Shown: positions 34,654 through 42,813 of the stretch, in pieces
How the letters are laid out: each line of letters opens with the position of its first letter
How positions within the stretch are numbered: position 1 is the stretch's first letter
Source: Streptomyces sp. SDr-06
Lineage (GTDB): Bacteria; Actinomycetota; Actinomycetes; Streptomycetales; Streptomycetaceae
Direction of reading: 5' to 3'
Length of the DNA stretch: 64,000 nt
Assembly: GCF_003324565.1 (NCBI RefSeq)
Contig: NZ_QOLA01000005.1
Coordinates: forward strand, 124,001 to 188,000
Position numbers and translations under genes: made by a program
Notes under the pieces: generated by a model
The model's input: the letters and a program-made list of their open reading frames with translations, nothing else
Database searches by the model: none
What the model was told of the DNA's origin: nothing

Positions 34654-35475
34654 GTGAGCGACGAGTTGGAACCCCAGGACATGAATCCGCTTCAAGTCTT
34701 TGGTAGGGATCTGGCTGAGATCCGGAAGGCCAGAAAAATCACCATGAAGGCTCTGGGGCTGGCTGTCGGCTACAGCGAGTCGTACGTCAGTAAGGTGGAA
34801 GCTGGGGAGGTCAAACCAAGCTCACGATTCGTAGAGGGGCGCGACCGCGTCTTTGGTACGGGTGGCATGATCGGCCGGAACTTTCAGCGGATGGTTACAG
34901 GCGTCTCGCCCACCTGGTTCGCGCCGTTCCTGACGCTCGAACCCCAAGCGACCAGGATTCGCGACTACTCAACTGCCTTCCTGACGGGGCTGGTCCAGAC
35001 GCCCGCCTACGCTGAAGCGTCCTTCCGTGGCGCGCATCCTCACGAAGCGCCAGACCACATCGCGGCGCGAGTCGAGGAACGGATGAGGCGGCGCGAGATC
35101 CTTGAACGACCATCACCCCCGCTGGTGTGGCTGGTCGTCCATGAGGCGGCGCTACGCATGATCGTTGGCTCATCCACCGTCATGGCGGATCAGCTTGAAT
35201 ACCTGGTGACGCTGGTCGAGGTTCCAGACGTAACGTTGCAGGTGTACCCGTTTCAAGCCGCTGTCCCAGCCTCGGGGCTTCCGTTTACGCTGCTTTCCAT
35301 GGGCGGGGACACGACGTACCACTACGCGGAGTCCGCCGGTCGTGGCCACATAGACGACGCGACCGATGGCGTACGCCACTGGACGGCCGTTTACGAGCGG
35401 CTTTGCGCGGAGGCAGAGCCTCCCGCCCGATCTGTACGCCTGATTACCAAGATCATCGAGGAGTACCGCACATGA
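34654..35475 (+). CDS. XRE-family regulator with DUF5753
   Basis: About 273 residues. A helix-turn-helix at residues 15-65 (FGRDLAEIRKARKITMKALGLAVGYSESYVSKVE) is followed by a DUF5753-type C-terminal domain (RIRDYSTAFLTGLVQTPAYAEA, EYLVTLVEVPDVTLQVYPF). GTG 34654 has a GAGG site; an ATG at 34681 is an alternative. It overlaps the DUF397 gene by 4 bases. This pair is the classic Streptomyces WhiJ/BldB-associated arrangement, where the small DUF397 protein antagonises the DNA-binding protein. Base composition is visibly lower in GC than in flanking genes. Confidence 0.88.
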   Translation: MSDELEPQDMNPLQVFGRDLAEIRKARKITMKALGLAVGYSESYVSKVEAGEVKPSSRFVEGRDRVFGTGGMIGRNFQRMVTGVSPTWFAPFLTLEPQATRIRDYSTAFLTGLVQTPAYAEASFRGAHPHEAPDHIAARVEERMRRREILERPSPPLVWLVVHEAALRMIVGSSTVMADQLEYLVTLVEVPDVTLQVYPFQAAVPASGLPFTLLSMGGDTTYHYAESAGRGHIDDATDGVRHWTAVYERLCAEAEPPARSVRLITKIIEEYRT

Positions 35476-35672
35476 GCAGCATCCACGGCCCGGGGATGAC
35501 ATGGATCAAGTCGTCCTACAGCGACGGACAGGGCGGCAACTGTGTCGAGTGGGCCCCTGCGTCCGCCACCCCCAGTGCCGTGCCCGTCCGTGACAGCAAG
35601 CGCCCCAACGGACCCCAGCTCGCCCACAGCGCCCGCGCATGGCAGGCGTTCGTTGACAGCCTCAAGAACTAA
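35472..35672 (+). CDS. DUF397 protein
   Basis: A 66-residue DUF397 domain (WIKSSYSDGQGGNCVEWAP, then VPVRDSKRPNGPQLAHS and WQAFVDSLK). Its ATG overlaps the XRE gene stop (ATGA). Family members act as small partners, possibly antitoxin-like or antagonist factors, of the adjacent XRE protein; some control development. A strong terminator follows at 35815-35858. Confidence 0.9.
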   Translation: MSSIHGPGMTWIKSSYSDGQGGNCVEWAPASATPSAVPVRDSKRPNGPQLAHSARAWQAFVDSLKN

Positions 35673-35814
35673 GCACTTCCCACCTCGGCCCCGCACTCCT
35701 TCTAGGCCCCGAAACAGACCAGGACACGCGTTGGCCACGTGACCAACGCGTGTCCAACAGCGGTCAGGAACGCCCAGAAACGCCTGGACAGAGGATGCAT
35801 CGGACAGCAACAAA

Positions 35815-35858
35815 GGGCCCCCGATCAGGCGATAAAACACCTGGTCAGGGGCCCTTTT
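35815..35858 (+). terminator. Intrinsic terminator after the XRE-DUF397 unit
   Basis: A 15-bp stem (35815-35829 with 35840-35854, one mismatch and one G-U) is followed by TTTT. It is a textbook terminator, unusual for this GC-rich genome. Confidence 0.88.
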
Positions 35859-35875
35859 ATTGACTAGCTGGGCCA

Positions 35876-35898
35876 GGGGTGGCGGCCCCGGTCGTCCT
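35876..35898 (+). repeat. 23-bp direct repeat, right copy (candidate att site)
   Basis: This copy is identical over 23 bases to 32565-32587. It lies 28 bases past the hexosaminidase stop codon and marks the right border of the 3.3-kb element. Confidence 0.65.
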
Positions 35899-35926
35899 CC
35901 GCACCCCGGCCCGGTCGCGGCCGGGC

Positions 35927-37678
35927 TCAGCCCAGGCGGTCCGCCAGGGCCTTGAACTCCTCCCAGTCCATCGACGGCGTCCGCGCGTCCCACAGCTTCT
36001 GGGCCGTCGCGCGCAGCGGCATCCGGATGCCGCGCGCCACCTGCTCCTCGGTCTGGGCGCCGGGCACGTCCGACCAGAGAGCGAACCGCCCGCCCAGGAC
36101 CTGCCCGGCGTACTTGGCGTCCACGGGCTTGGTGGAGCGCAGCACCAGCGGCGTCCACTCCTCGTAGATCCGCTTGCCGGTGGGGTACTTGTAGCTCCCC
36201 GGCTCGCCCAGGACGTAGTACAGGTACTCGTCGTTGAGGTTGACCACCGCGCGCCCTTCGGCGAGGTACTCCTCGGGGGCGCGCTCGCCGGGCTCCTTGC
36301 CGGTCCAGTACTCCACCTCGCGGCCCTGGTCCGCGGCCACCTTGCCGCCGGGGAAGAAGCCGTCGTTCCACGCCTTGAAGGTGCGGCCCGCGGCGGCCGA
36401 ACGGAGCGTCGCGGCACGGTCGTTGAGCCAGCCCGCCGCCAGGTCCTGGATGCCCGCCTTGGGCCCGTACCTGGCGCGGGCGGCGTCGGCGAGAGTCGGA
36501 TAGGCGGTCTCGGGCGTGGCCGGGGCCTTCACCGACAGCGCCTGGTACTCGTCGCCGCCCAGGTGCCAGTACGCCCCGGGGAACAGGTCGGCGTACTCGC
36601 GCAGGAGGTCGTCGACGATGCGCCCGGCGTCGGGGTTGGCGAGGTCGACGGCGCCCTTGACCGGCTTGCCGTCCTTGTCGCGCAGCTGGAGGTCGGGGTG
36701 GGCGGCGAGCACCGCGCCGAGGTGGCCCGGCGAGTCGATCTCGGGGACCACGGTGATGTGCAGCTTGGTGGCGAGGGCCACGATCCGCTGGACCTCGCGC
36801 TTGCTGAGGTGCTCGCGCGAGACGACCTCGGGGTGGCTCGCCGACTCGATGCGGAAGCCCTGGTCGTCGGAGAAGTGCAGCCCGAGCTGATTGAGCTTCA
36901 GGTCGGCCATCTGCCGCAGCTGGTCCTCGATCCAGGCCGCGCTGTACGCCTTGCGCGCGATGTCGAGGTTGAGCCCGCGCTGGGGCTTGTCCGGCCGGTC
37001 CTCGACCACCCCTTCGGGCATCACCGCGCCGCCCTTGAGCGCCTGCTTGAGGGTGCGGGTGCCGTAGAAGACCCCGGCGTCGTCGGGCCCGGTGATCCGT
37101 ACCCGGCGGTCGTGCGTGGTCAGCGTGTACGACTCGGCCACCGCCTTCTGCCCCTTCGGCGGCGGGGTCAGGGCCAGCTCGATGTCGCCCTCGCGGGGCT
37201 GCCCGCCCTGGGCGTAGTCGGCGCCGAGCTCCTGCGCGAGCAGCTTGCCCTCGTCGGTGAGGCTCTCGCTGCCGGCCGCCACGATCACCCGCGTCGAGTC
37301 GACGGGCCGGAAGCCGGGCCCGCGCGCGGGGCGGTGTTCGCGTACGGAGGGGATGGTGCGGGGCGGCGAGGAGATCGGGTAGATCGGCGACGGGGACGGC
37401 AGCACCGAGGAGGCGGGCCTGTTGTCGATCGGGCCGCCGTGCCCGCCGTGAGTGTCGTCGTCCGGCCAGACCGCGATGATCAGCGCCAGCACGACGAGGC
37501 CCGCGAGGGCCACCTTCAGGACCAGGGCGCGGCGGCCGCGGGGCCGGGGCGGCCAGGCGGGGCGGGACCGGGGCGTACGCGGCCGGGAGGCGCGCGCCTC
37601 GGACGACGGCGAGGACGACCGCTTCGGGTCACCGGGCTCCGGCGTCCGGGCCCGTGACATCCTGAAACGCGACATCAC
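35927..37678 (-). CDS. Family 20 beta-N-acetylhexosaminidase, membrane-anchored
   Basis: A 583-residue protein. An Arg/Pro-rich cytoplasmic N-terminus and one membrane segment (about residues 52-70, ending IIAVWP) are followed by a disordered Pro/Ser linker, a GH20b domain and a GH20 catalytic barrel with the Asp-Glu pair in HLGGDEY. The tryptophan and tyrosine positions of the substrate pocket (WNDGFFPGG, NLNDEYLYYV) are recognisable. It removes terminal GlcNAc/GalNAc from chitin or peptidoglycan-derived sugars outside the cell. The gene stands alone beside the integrated element. Confidence 0.93.
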   Translation of the reverse strand: MMSRFRMSRARTPEPGDPKRSSSPSSEARASRPRTPRSRPAWPPRPRGRRALVLKVALAGLVVLALIIAVWPDDDTHGGHGGPIDNRPASSVLPSPSPIYPISSPPRTIPSVREHRPARGPGFRPVDSTRVIVAAGSESLTDEGKLLAQELGADYAQGGQPREGDIELALTPPPKGQKAVAESYTLTTHDRRVRITGPDDAGVFYGTRTLKQALKGGAVMPEGVVEDRPDKPQRGLNLDIARKAYSAAWIEDQLRQMADLKLNQLGLHFSDDQGFRIESASHPEVVSREHLSKREVQRIVALATKLHITVVPEIDSPGHLGAVLAAHPDLQLRDKDGKPVKGAVDLANPDAGRIVDDLLREYADLFPGAYWHLGGDEYQALSVKAPATPETAYPTLADAARARYGPKAGIQDLAAGWLNDRAATLRSAAAGRTFKAWNDGFFPGGKVAADQGREVEYWTGKEPGERAPEEYLAEGRAVVNLNDEYLYYVLGEPGSYKYPTGKRIYEEWTPLVLRSTKPVDAKYAGQVLGGRFALWSDVPGAQTEEQVARGIRMPLRATAQKLWDARTPSMDWEEFKALADRLG

Positions 37679-37938
37679 TCAGAAACCTCCCGTCCAACGA
37701 CAGTAAGGGCGATCCGGAGACCCCGGACAGCGGTCGGACAACTGGGGTGAAGGTACGCCGAAGTGCCCGGGTGCCCGTCCACCGCGCATGACCCGGCTTG
37801 CACGTCCGGGTGAACTTCGCGCGACCTCCGGGCGCCTCCCGCTCCACGTGGATAGCGTGGCGGCACTCCCACCTCCCTTGCCACTCCAGTCTCCGTGCTC
37901 CCCAGCCCTTCCCGTTCCGTACTACCGCGTCCCGCGCA

Positions 37939-38586
37939 GTGTTCGAGGAGCCCACGCTGTCCAGCGATTCCCACGCCGGCCCCCGGAAGCGACCGCCGAC
38001 ACTCCATCACACTCCTCGTGCCCAGGGGCGGGCGGCCATACCGAATCAGCTGCGGGGCACATCCGTTCCGACGGCCGCCCCGGAGCCCGGCGGGCTCGAC
38101 CGGTTCAACCGCGCCTCCGTCGGCGCCGCCGAAGCGGCCCTGCTCTCCTGCTGCGCGAGCCGCCGCTGGGCCGCGCGGATCACGGCCCACCGCCCCTACC
38201 CGGACCTGGACGCCCTGCTCGCGGCGGCCGACGAGGCCAGCTACGACCTGTCCGCCGGCGACCTCGCCGAGGCGCTGGCCGAGGAGCCGTCGCCGGGGCT
38301 GCACGAGAGCGCGCCCCAGGCGGCCCACATGGCGCTGGGCGCCGCGCACGCGCGGTACGAGAGCAGTTTCGGGCACGCCTTCGTGATCTGCCTCGACGGG
38401 GTCAGCCCGGCCGAGCACCTGGACGAGGTACTCGCCGGGATCCGGGTGCGGATGAACAACGAACGGGACGAGGAGCACTCGATCGCGGCCGAGGAACTGC
38501 GCCGTCTCGCCCGCGCCCGACTCGCCCATCTCGTGTCCAACCACCCCGAACCAGACACCCCGAGCCCCGCGCATGGCGTTCTCTAG
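37939..38586 (+). CDS. OHCU-decarboxylase-like protein, catalytic His not conserved
   Basis: Up to 215 residues. The fold resembles 2-oxo-4-hydroxy-4-carboxy-5-ureidoimidazoline decarboxylase of urate breakdown (FNRASVGAAEAALLSCC at the start, ARYESSFGHAFVICLDGVS, then LRRLARARLAHL). The family's catalytic AHP motif reads AEEP here, so activity is doubtful. The first roughly 50 residues are low in conservation. GTG 37939 or a CTG at 37957 (6 bases after GAGGAG) are both possible starts. No other urate genes are near. Confidence 0.55.
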   Translation: MFEEPTLSSDSHAGPRKRPPTLHHTPRAQGRAAIPNQLRGTSVPTAAPEPGGLDRFNRASVGAAEAALLSCCASRRWAARITAHRPYPDLDALLAAADEASYDLSAGDLAEALAEEPSPGLHESAPQAAHMALGAAHARYESSFGHAFVICLDGVSPAEHLDEVLAGIRVRMNNERDEEHSIAAEELRRLARARLAHLVSNHPEPDTPSPAHGVL

Positions 38587-38752
38587 GCCGTACGAGCCTG
38601 TTTGATTGCCTGTTTGATCACACCTATGGACCCGGCGCAAGGGAACCGACATCTCGTCGCTACGATGACCGGGGCCGGTGGACCGTACCCGGCCGGGTCA
38701 GACCGACACTGAAGCCGGCCGGCCCTCAACACCGCTCCCGGAGGGTTCTTCC

Positions 38753-39133
38753 GTGCCGGCTGGAACGCTGTACCGCGGCCGGGAAGGAATGTGGTCCTGG
38801 GTGGCTCATCGAGTCACCGGCGTCCTCATCTTCTTCTTCCTGTTCGTACACGTCCTCGACACCGCTCTCGTGCGTGTCTCCCCCGAGGCGTACGACAAGG
38901 TCGTGGCCACCTACAAGACGCCCATCGTCGCGTGTCTGGAGTACGGCCTCGTCGCCGCCATCCTGTTCCACGCGCTCAACGGCCTGCGCATCATCGCCGT
39001 GGACTTCTGGTCCAAGGGGCCGCGTCTCCAGAAGCAGATGCTCTGGACCGTCGTGGTCATCTGGGTCGTGCTGATGGCGGGCGCGCTCTACCCGGTGCTC
39101 GGGCACGCCGCACGTGAACTGTTCGGGAGCTGA
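38753..39133 (+). CDS. sdhC: Succinate dehydrogenase cytochrome b subunit
   Basis: A 126-residue membrane anchor with three helices. Conserved WSWVAHRVTGV opens the first helix, and histidines in FVHVLDTAL and ILFHALNGLR are likely haem ligands. GTG at 38753 follows a GGAGGG site. It is the first gene of sdhCDAB, coding the complex II anchor that passes electrons to menaquinone in the cytoplasmic membrane. Confidence 0.95.
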   Translation: MPAGTLYRGREGMWSWVAHRVTGVLIFFFLFVHVLDTALVRVSPEAYDKVVATYKTPIVACLEYGLVAAILFHALNGLRIIAVDFWSKGPRLQKQMLWTVVVIWVVLMAGALYPVLGHAARELFGS

Positions 39134-39140
39134 GGACTGA

Positions 39141-39623
39141 ATGTCTGCCGAAACCTCTTCCGCTTCCGCGATCGGCGAGGTCGAGGGCGCGAGCCTGTAC
39201 GACACCGATCACCCGGCCCCGCTCATCGAGGCCCCGCGCAAGCGCACCGCGAAGACCCCGAAGTCGACCCGCACCAACTTCGAGCTGTACGGCTGGCTGT
39301 TCATGCGGCTGTCCGGCATCGTGCTGGTCGTCCTGGTCCTCGGCCACCTGCTCATCCAGCTGGTCCTGGACGGCGGCGTCTCCAAGATCGGCTTCGCGTT
39401 CGTCGCGGGCCGCTGGGCGTCCCCGTTCTGGCAGGTCTGGGACCTGACCATGCTGTGGCTGGCCATGCTGCACGGCGCCAACGGCCTGCGCACCGTCATC
39501 AACGACTACGCGCAGCGGGACAACACCCGCTTCTGGCTGAAGATGCTTCTCTACACCGCCACGGTGTTCACCGTCCTGCTGGGCACGCTGGTGATCTTCA
39601 CCTTCGACCCGAACATCCGCTAG
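39141..39623 (+). CDS. sdhD: Succinate dehydrogenase membrane anchor subunit
   Basis: A 160-residue protein with a 50-residue polar N-terminus and three membrane helices (LFMRLSGIVLVVLVLGHLL, then the WLAMLHGANGLRTVI segment). Two histidines are placed as in di-haem anchors. It starts 8 bases after sdhC and lies upstream of sdhA, completing the anchor of complex II. Confidence 0.93.
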   Translation: MSAETSSASAIGEVEGASLYDTDHPAPLIEAPRKRTAKTPKSTRTNFELYGWLFMRLSGIVLVVLVLGHLLIQLVLDGGVSKIGFAFVAGRWASPFWQVWDLTMLWLAMLHGANGLRTVINDYAQRDNTRFWLKMLLYTATVFTVLLGTLVIFTFDPNIR

Positions 39624-39654
39624 GCCACGGGCTGAGGGACTGAGGAATTCTCTG

Positions 39655-41409
39655 ATGAAGATCCACAAGTACGACACCGTCATCGTCGGCGCCGGCGGCG
39701 CCGGCATGCGCGCGGCCATCGAGTCGACCAAGCGCAGCCGCACCGCCGTGCTCACGAAGCTCTACCCCACCCGCTCCCACACCGGCGCGGCGCAGGGCGG
39801 CATGGCCGCCGCGCTCGCCAACGTGGAGGAGGACAACTGGGAGTGGCACACCTTCGACACGATCAAGGGCGGCGACTACCTGGTCGACCAGGACGCCGCC
39901 GAGATCCTGGCGAAGGAGGCCATCGACGCCGTCCTCGACCTGGAGAAGATGGGCCTGCCCTTCGGCCGTACGCCCAAGGGTGAGATCGACCAGCGCCGGT
40001 TCGGCGGTCACTCCCGCAACCACGGCGAGGCCCCGGTCCGCCGTGCCTGCTACTCGGGCGACCGCACCGGCCACATGATCCTCCAGACGCTCTACCAGAA
40101 CTGCATCAAGGAGGGCGTGGAGTTCTTCAACGAGTTCTACGTCCTCGACCAGCTCCTGGTGGAGGAAGACGGCGTCAAGAAGTCCGCGGGCGTCGTCGCC
40201 TACGAGCTGGCGACCGGCGAGATCCACGTCTTCCAGGCCAAGTCGGTCATCTACGCCTCGGGCGGCACCGGCAAGTTCTTCAAGGTGACGTCCAACGCGC
40301 ACACCCTGACCGGTGACGGCCAGGCCGCGTGCTACCGCCGCGGGCTGCCCCTGGAGGACATGGAGTTCTTCCAGTTCCACCCGACGGGCATCTGGCGCAT
40401 GGGCATCCTGCTGACGGAGGGCGCCCGCGGTGAGGGCGGCATCCTCCGCAACAAGGACGGCGAGCGCTTCATGGAGAAGTACGCGCCGGTCATGAAGGAC
40501 CTCGCGTCCCGTGACGTCGTCTCGCGCTCCATCTACACCGAGATCCGCGAGGGCCGGGGCTGCGGTCCCGAGGGCGACCACGTCTACCTCGACCTGACGC
40601 ACCTCCCGCCGGAGCAGCTCGACGCCAAGCTCCCGGACATCACGGAGTTCGCGCGCACCTACCTGGGCATCGAGCCGTACACGGACCCGATCCCGATCCA
40701 GCCCACCGCGCACTACGCCATGGGCGGCATCCCGACGAACGTCCAGGGTGAGGTCCTCGCGGACAACACCACGGTCGTGCCGGGTCTGTACGCGGCCGGC
40801 GAGGTCGCCTGCGTGTCCGTGCACGGCGCCAACCGCCTGGGCACCAACTCGCTCCTGGACATCAACGTGTTCGGCAAGCGCGCGGGCATCGCCGCCGCCG
40901 AGTACGCGCACACCACGGAGTTCGCCGAGCTTCCGGAGAACCCGGCGGCGATGGTCGAGGCGCAGGTCGCGAACCTGCTGTCGGCGACCGGCACCGAGCG
41001 CGTCTCGGTCATCCGCAAGGAGCTGCAGGAGACCATGGACGCCAACGTCATGGTCTTCCGCACCGAGCAGACGATCAAGACGGCGGTCGAGAAGATCGCC
41101 GAGCTGCGCGAGCGGTACAAGAACGTGTCCGTCCAGGACAAGGGCAAGCGGTTCAACACCGACCTCCTGGAGGCCATCGAGCTGGGCAACCTGCTCGACC
41201 TGGCCGAGGTCATGGCCGTCTCCGCCCTCGCGCGCAAGGAGTCCCGCGGCGGTCACTACCGCGAGGACTACCCCAACCGCGACGACGTCAACTTCATGCG
41301 CCACACCATGGCGTACCGCGAGGTCGCGGACGGCGGCAAGGACTCGATCCGCCTCGACTACAAGCCTGTCGTCCAGACCCGCTACCAGCCGATGGAGCGT
41401 AAGTACTGA
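39655..41409 (+). CDS. sdhA: Succinate dehydrogenase flavoprotein subunit
   Basis: A 584-residue FAD protein oxidising succinate to fumarate. The dinucleotide fold (TVIVGAGGAGMRAAIES), the covalent-FAD histidine segment (RSHTGAAQGG), the substrate loop (HPTGIW, EGARGEGG) and the C-terminal catalytic arginine region (GANRLGTNSLLD) are all present at normal spacing. Its TGA overlaps the sdhB ATG. It is cytoplasmic, bound to SdhB and the anchors. Confidence 0.97.
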   Translation: MKIHKYDTVIVGAGGAGMRAAIESTKRSRTAVLTKLYPTRSHTGAAQGGMAAALANVEEDNWEWHTFDTIKGGDYLVDQDAAEILAKEAIDAVLDLEKMGLPFGRTPKGEIDQRRFGGHSRNHGEAPVRRACYSGDRTGHMILQTLYQNCIKEGVEFFNEFYVLDQLLVEEDGVKKSAGVVAYELATGEIHVFQAKSVIYASGGTGKFFKVTSNAHTLTGDGQAACYRRGLPLEDMEFFQFHPTGIWRMGILLTEGARGEGGILRNKDGERFMEKYAPVMKDLASRDVVSRSIYTEIREGRGCGPEGDHVYLDLTHLPPEQLDAKLPDITEFARTYLGIEPYTDPIPIQPTAHYAMGGIPTNVQGEVLADNTTVVPGLYAAGEVACVSVHGANRLGTNSLLDINVFGKRAGIAAAEYAHTTEFAELPENPAAMVEAQVANLLSATGTERVSVIRKELQETMDANVMVFRTEQTIKTAVEKIAELRERYKNVSVQDKGKRFNTDLLEAIELGNLLDLAEVMAVSALARKESRGGHYREDYPNRDDVNFMRHTMAYREVADGGKDSIRLDYKPVVQTRYQPMERKY

Positions 41410-42185
41410 TGGCAACCCCGACTCTCGACAAGGCCGACCAGGCCGGCGCGCCGGAGCCCGGCTTCGCCGACTCGCCGTACATCACGGTCACCTTCCGCAT
41501 CCGCCGCTTCAACCCGGAGATCTCCGAGGAAGCGACGTGGGAGGACTTCCAGCTGGAGATCGACCCGAAGGAGCGTGTGCTCGACGGTCTCCACAAGATC
41601 AAGTGGGACATGGACGGGTCGCTGACCTTCCGTCGCTCCTGCGCCCACGGCATCTGCGGTTCCGACGCCATGCGCATCAACGGCAAGAACCGCCTCGCCT
41701 GCAAGACGCTGATCAAGGACATCAACCCGTCCAAGCCCATCACCATCGAGGCCATCAAGGGCCTCACGGTCCAGAAGGACCTGGTCGTGGACATGGAGCC
41801 GTTCTTCCAGGCGTACCGCGACGTGATGCCCTTCCTCATCACGAAGGGCAACGAGCCGACGCGCGAGCGCCTGCAGTCCCCCGAGGACCGCGAGCGCTTC
41901 GACGACACGACGAAGTGCATCCTGTGCGCCGCGTGCACGTCCTCGTGCCCGGTCTTCTGGAACGACGGCCAGTACTTCGGCCCGGCCGCGATCGTGAACG
42001 CGCACCGCTTCATCTTCGACAGCCGTGACGAGGCGGGCGAGCAGCGCCTGGAGATCCTGAACGACAAGGACGGTGTGTGGCGCTGCCGCACCACGTTCAA
42101 CTGCACCGACGCGTGCCCGCGTGGCATCGAGGTCACCAAGGCCATCCAGGAAGTCAAGCGCGCCCTGATCACGCGCCGCTTCTGA
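41409..42185 (+). CDS. sdhB: Succinate dehydrogenase iron-sulfur subunit
   Basis: A 258-residue protein with a plant-type [2Fe-2S] site (CAHGICGSDAM), then [4Fe-4S]/[3Fe-4S] cysteine sets (CILCAACTSSCP and CTDACPRGI). It shuttles electrons from SdhA to quinone. It overlaps the sdhA stop codon by one base, and a strong hairpin after it ends the operon. Confidence 0.97.
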   Translation: MATPTLDKADQAGAPEPGFADSPYITVTFRIRRFNPEISEEATWEDFQLEIDPKERVLDGLHKIKWDMDGSLTFRRSCAHGICGSDAMRINGKNRLACKTLIKDINPSKPITIEAIKGLTVQKDLVVDMEPFFQAYRDVMPFLITKGNEPTRERLQSPEDRERFDDTTKCILCAACTSSCPVFWNDGQYFGPAAIVNAHRFIFDSRDEAGEQRLEILNDKDGVWRCRTTFNCTDACPRGIEVTKAIQEVKRALITRRF

Positions 42186-42203
42186 TTCCCGTACGGCTCC
42201 GAC

Positions 42204-42247
42204 GAGGGCCCCGCACCCGGAAGTCCGCTTCCCGGTGCGGGGCCCTC
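42204..42247. terminator. 20-bp hairpin between sdhB and the Lrp gene
   Basis: Arms 42204-42223 and 42228-42247 pair with one mismatch around a 4-base loop. The two genes converge here, so the hairpin can serve both. Confidence 0.9.
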
Positions 42248-42275
42248 GCCGTTGCGCGAACGGCCGGAATCGCCG

Positions 42276-42737
42276 TCAGTGGCCCGGCTCGCCCAGCGGG
42301 GAGACGGGGCGCTCGAAGAACGTCTCCAGGGACACCGTCGCCTGCGTCCCGCTCACCCCGTCGATCGCGTACAGCCTGCGCAGCACGGACTGGAGCTGCT
42401 CGGTCGTGGCGGTGCGCACCTTCACCAGGACCGAGGCGGTGCCCGCGATCACATGGGCCTCCTGGATCTCCGGGATCGCCGCGAAGGCGGCCGCCGAATC
42501 GCCCATCCAGGACGTCGAGTCAACCATCACGAAGGCCAGCACGCCCTGGCCGAGCGCCGCGGGGTCCACCTCGACCGTTGTGCGCCGGATCACTCCCCGC
42601 TCGCGCAGCTTGCGCACCCGCTCGTGCGCCGCGCCGGCCGACAGGCCCACCTCCTTGCCCAGCGCCGCGTACGCCGTGGTCGCGTCCCGCTGGAGCAGGG
42701 CCACCAGCCTGCGGTCGATGTCATCCACATTCCCCAT
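42276..42737 (-). CDS. Lrp/AsnC-family regulator
   Basis: A 153-residue protein: an N-terminal AsnC helix-turn-helix (DDIDRRLVALLQRDATTAYA, then LSAGAAHERVRKLRERGVI) and a RAM/AsnC ligand domain (AFVMVDSTSW, AHVIAGTASVLVKVRT). It is divergent from the SMP-30 gene with a palindrome in the intergenic region, suggesting that it controls itself and that neighbour in response to an amino acid or sugar-acid signal. Confidence 0.92.
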   Translation of the reverse strand: MGNVDDIDRRLVALLQRDATTAYAALGKEVGLSAGAAHERVRKLRERGVIRRTTVEVDPAALGQGVLAFVMVDSTSWMGDSAAAFAAIPEIQEAHVIAGTASVLVKVRTATTEQLQSVLRRLYAIDGVSGTQATVSLETFFERPVSPLGEPGH

Positions 42738-42775
42738 GGCTGAACCATATCCCGTTCTGACATAGTCGTCATCGA

Positions 42776-42790
42776 CCGAATATAGTTCGG
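42776..42790. promoter_or_regulatory. Candidate Lrp operator
   Basis: CCGAA-TATAG-TTCGG, a 5-bp inverted repeat around an A/T-rich centre, lies between the divergent Lrp and SMP-30 genes. This is the usual shape of Lrp/AsnC sites. Confidence 0.45.
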
Positions 42791-42813
42791 ATACATGACG
42801 GCAAGGGGAGACC

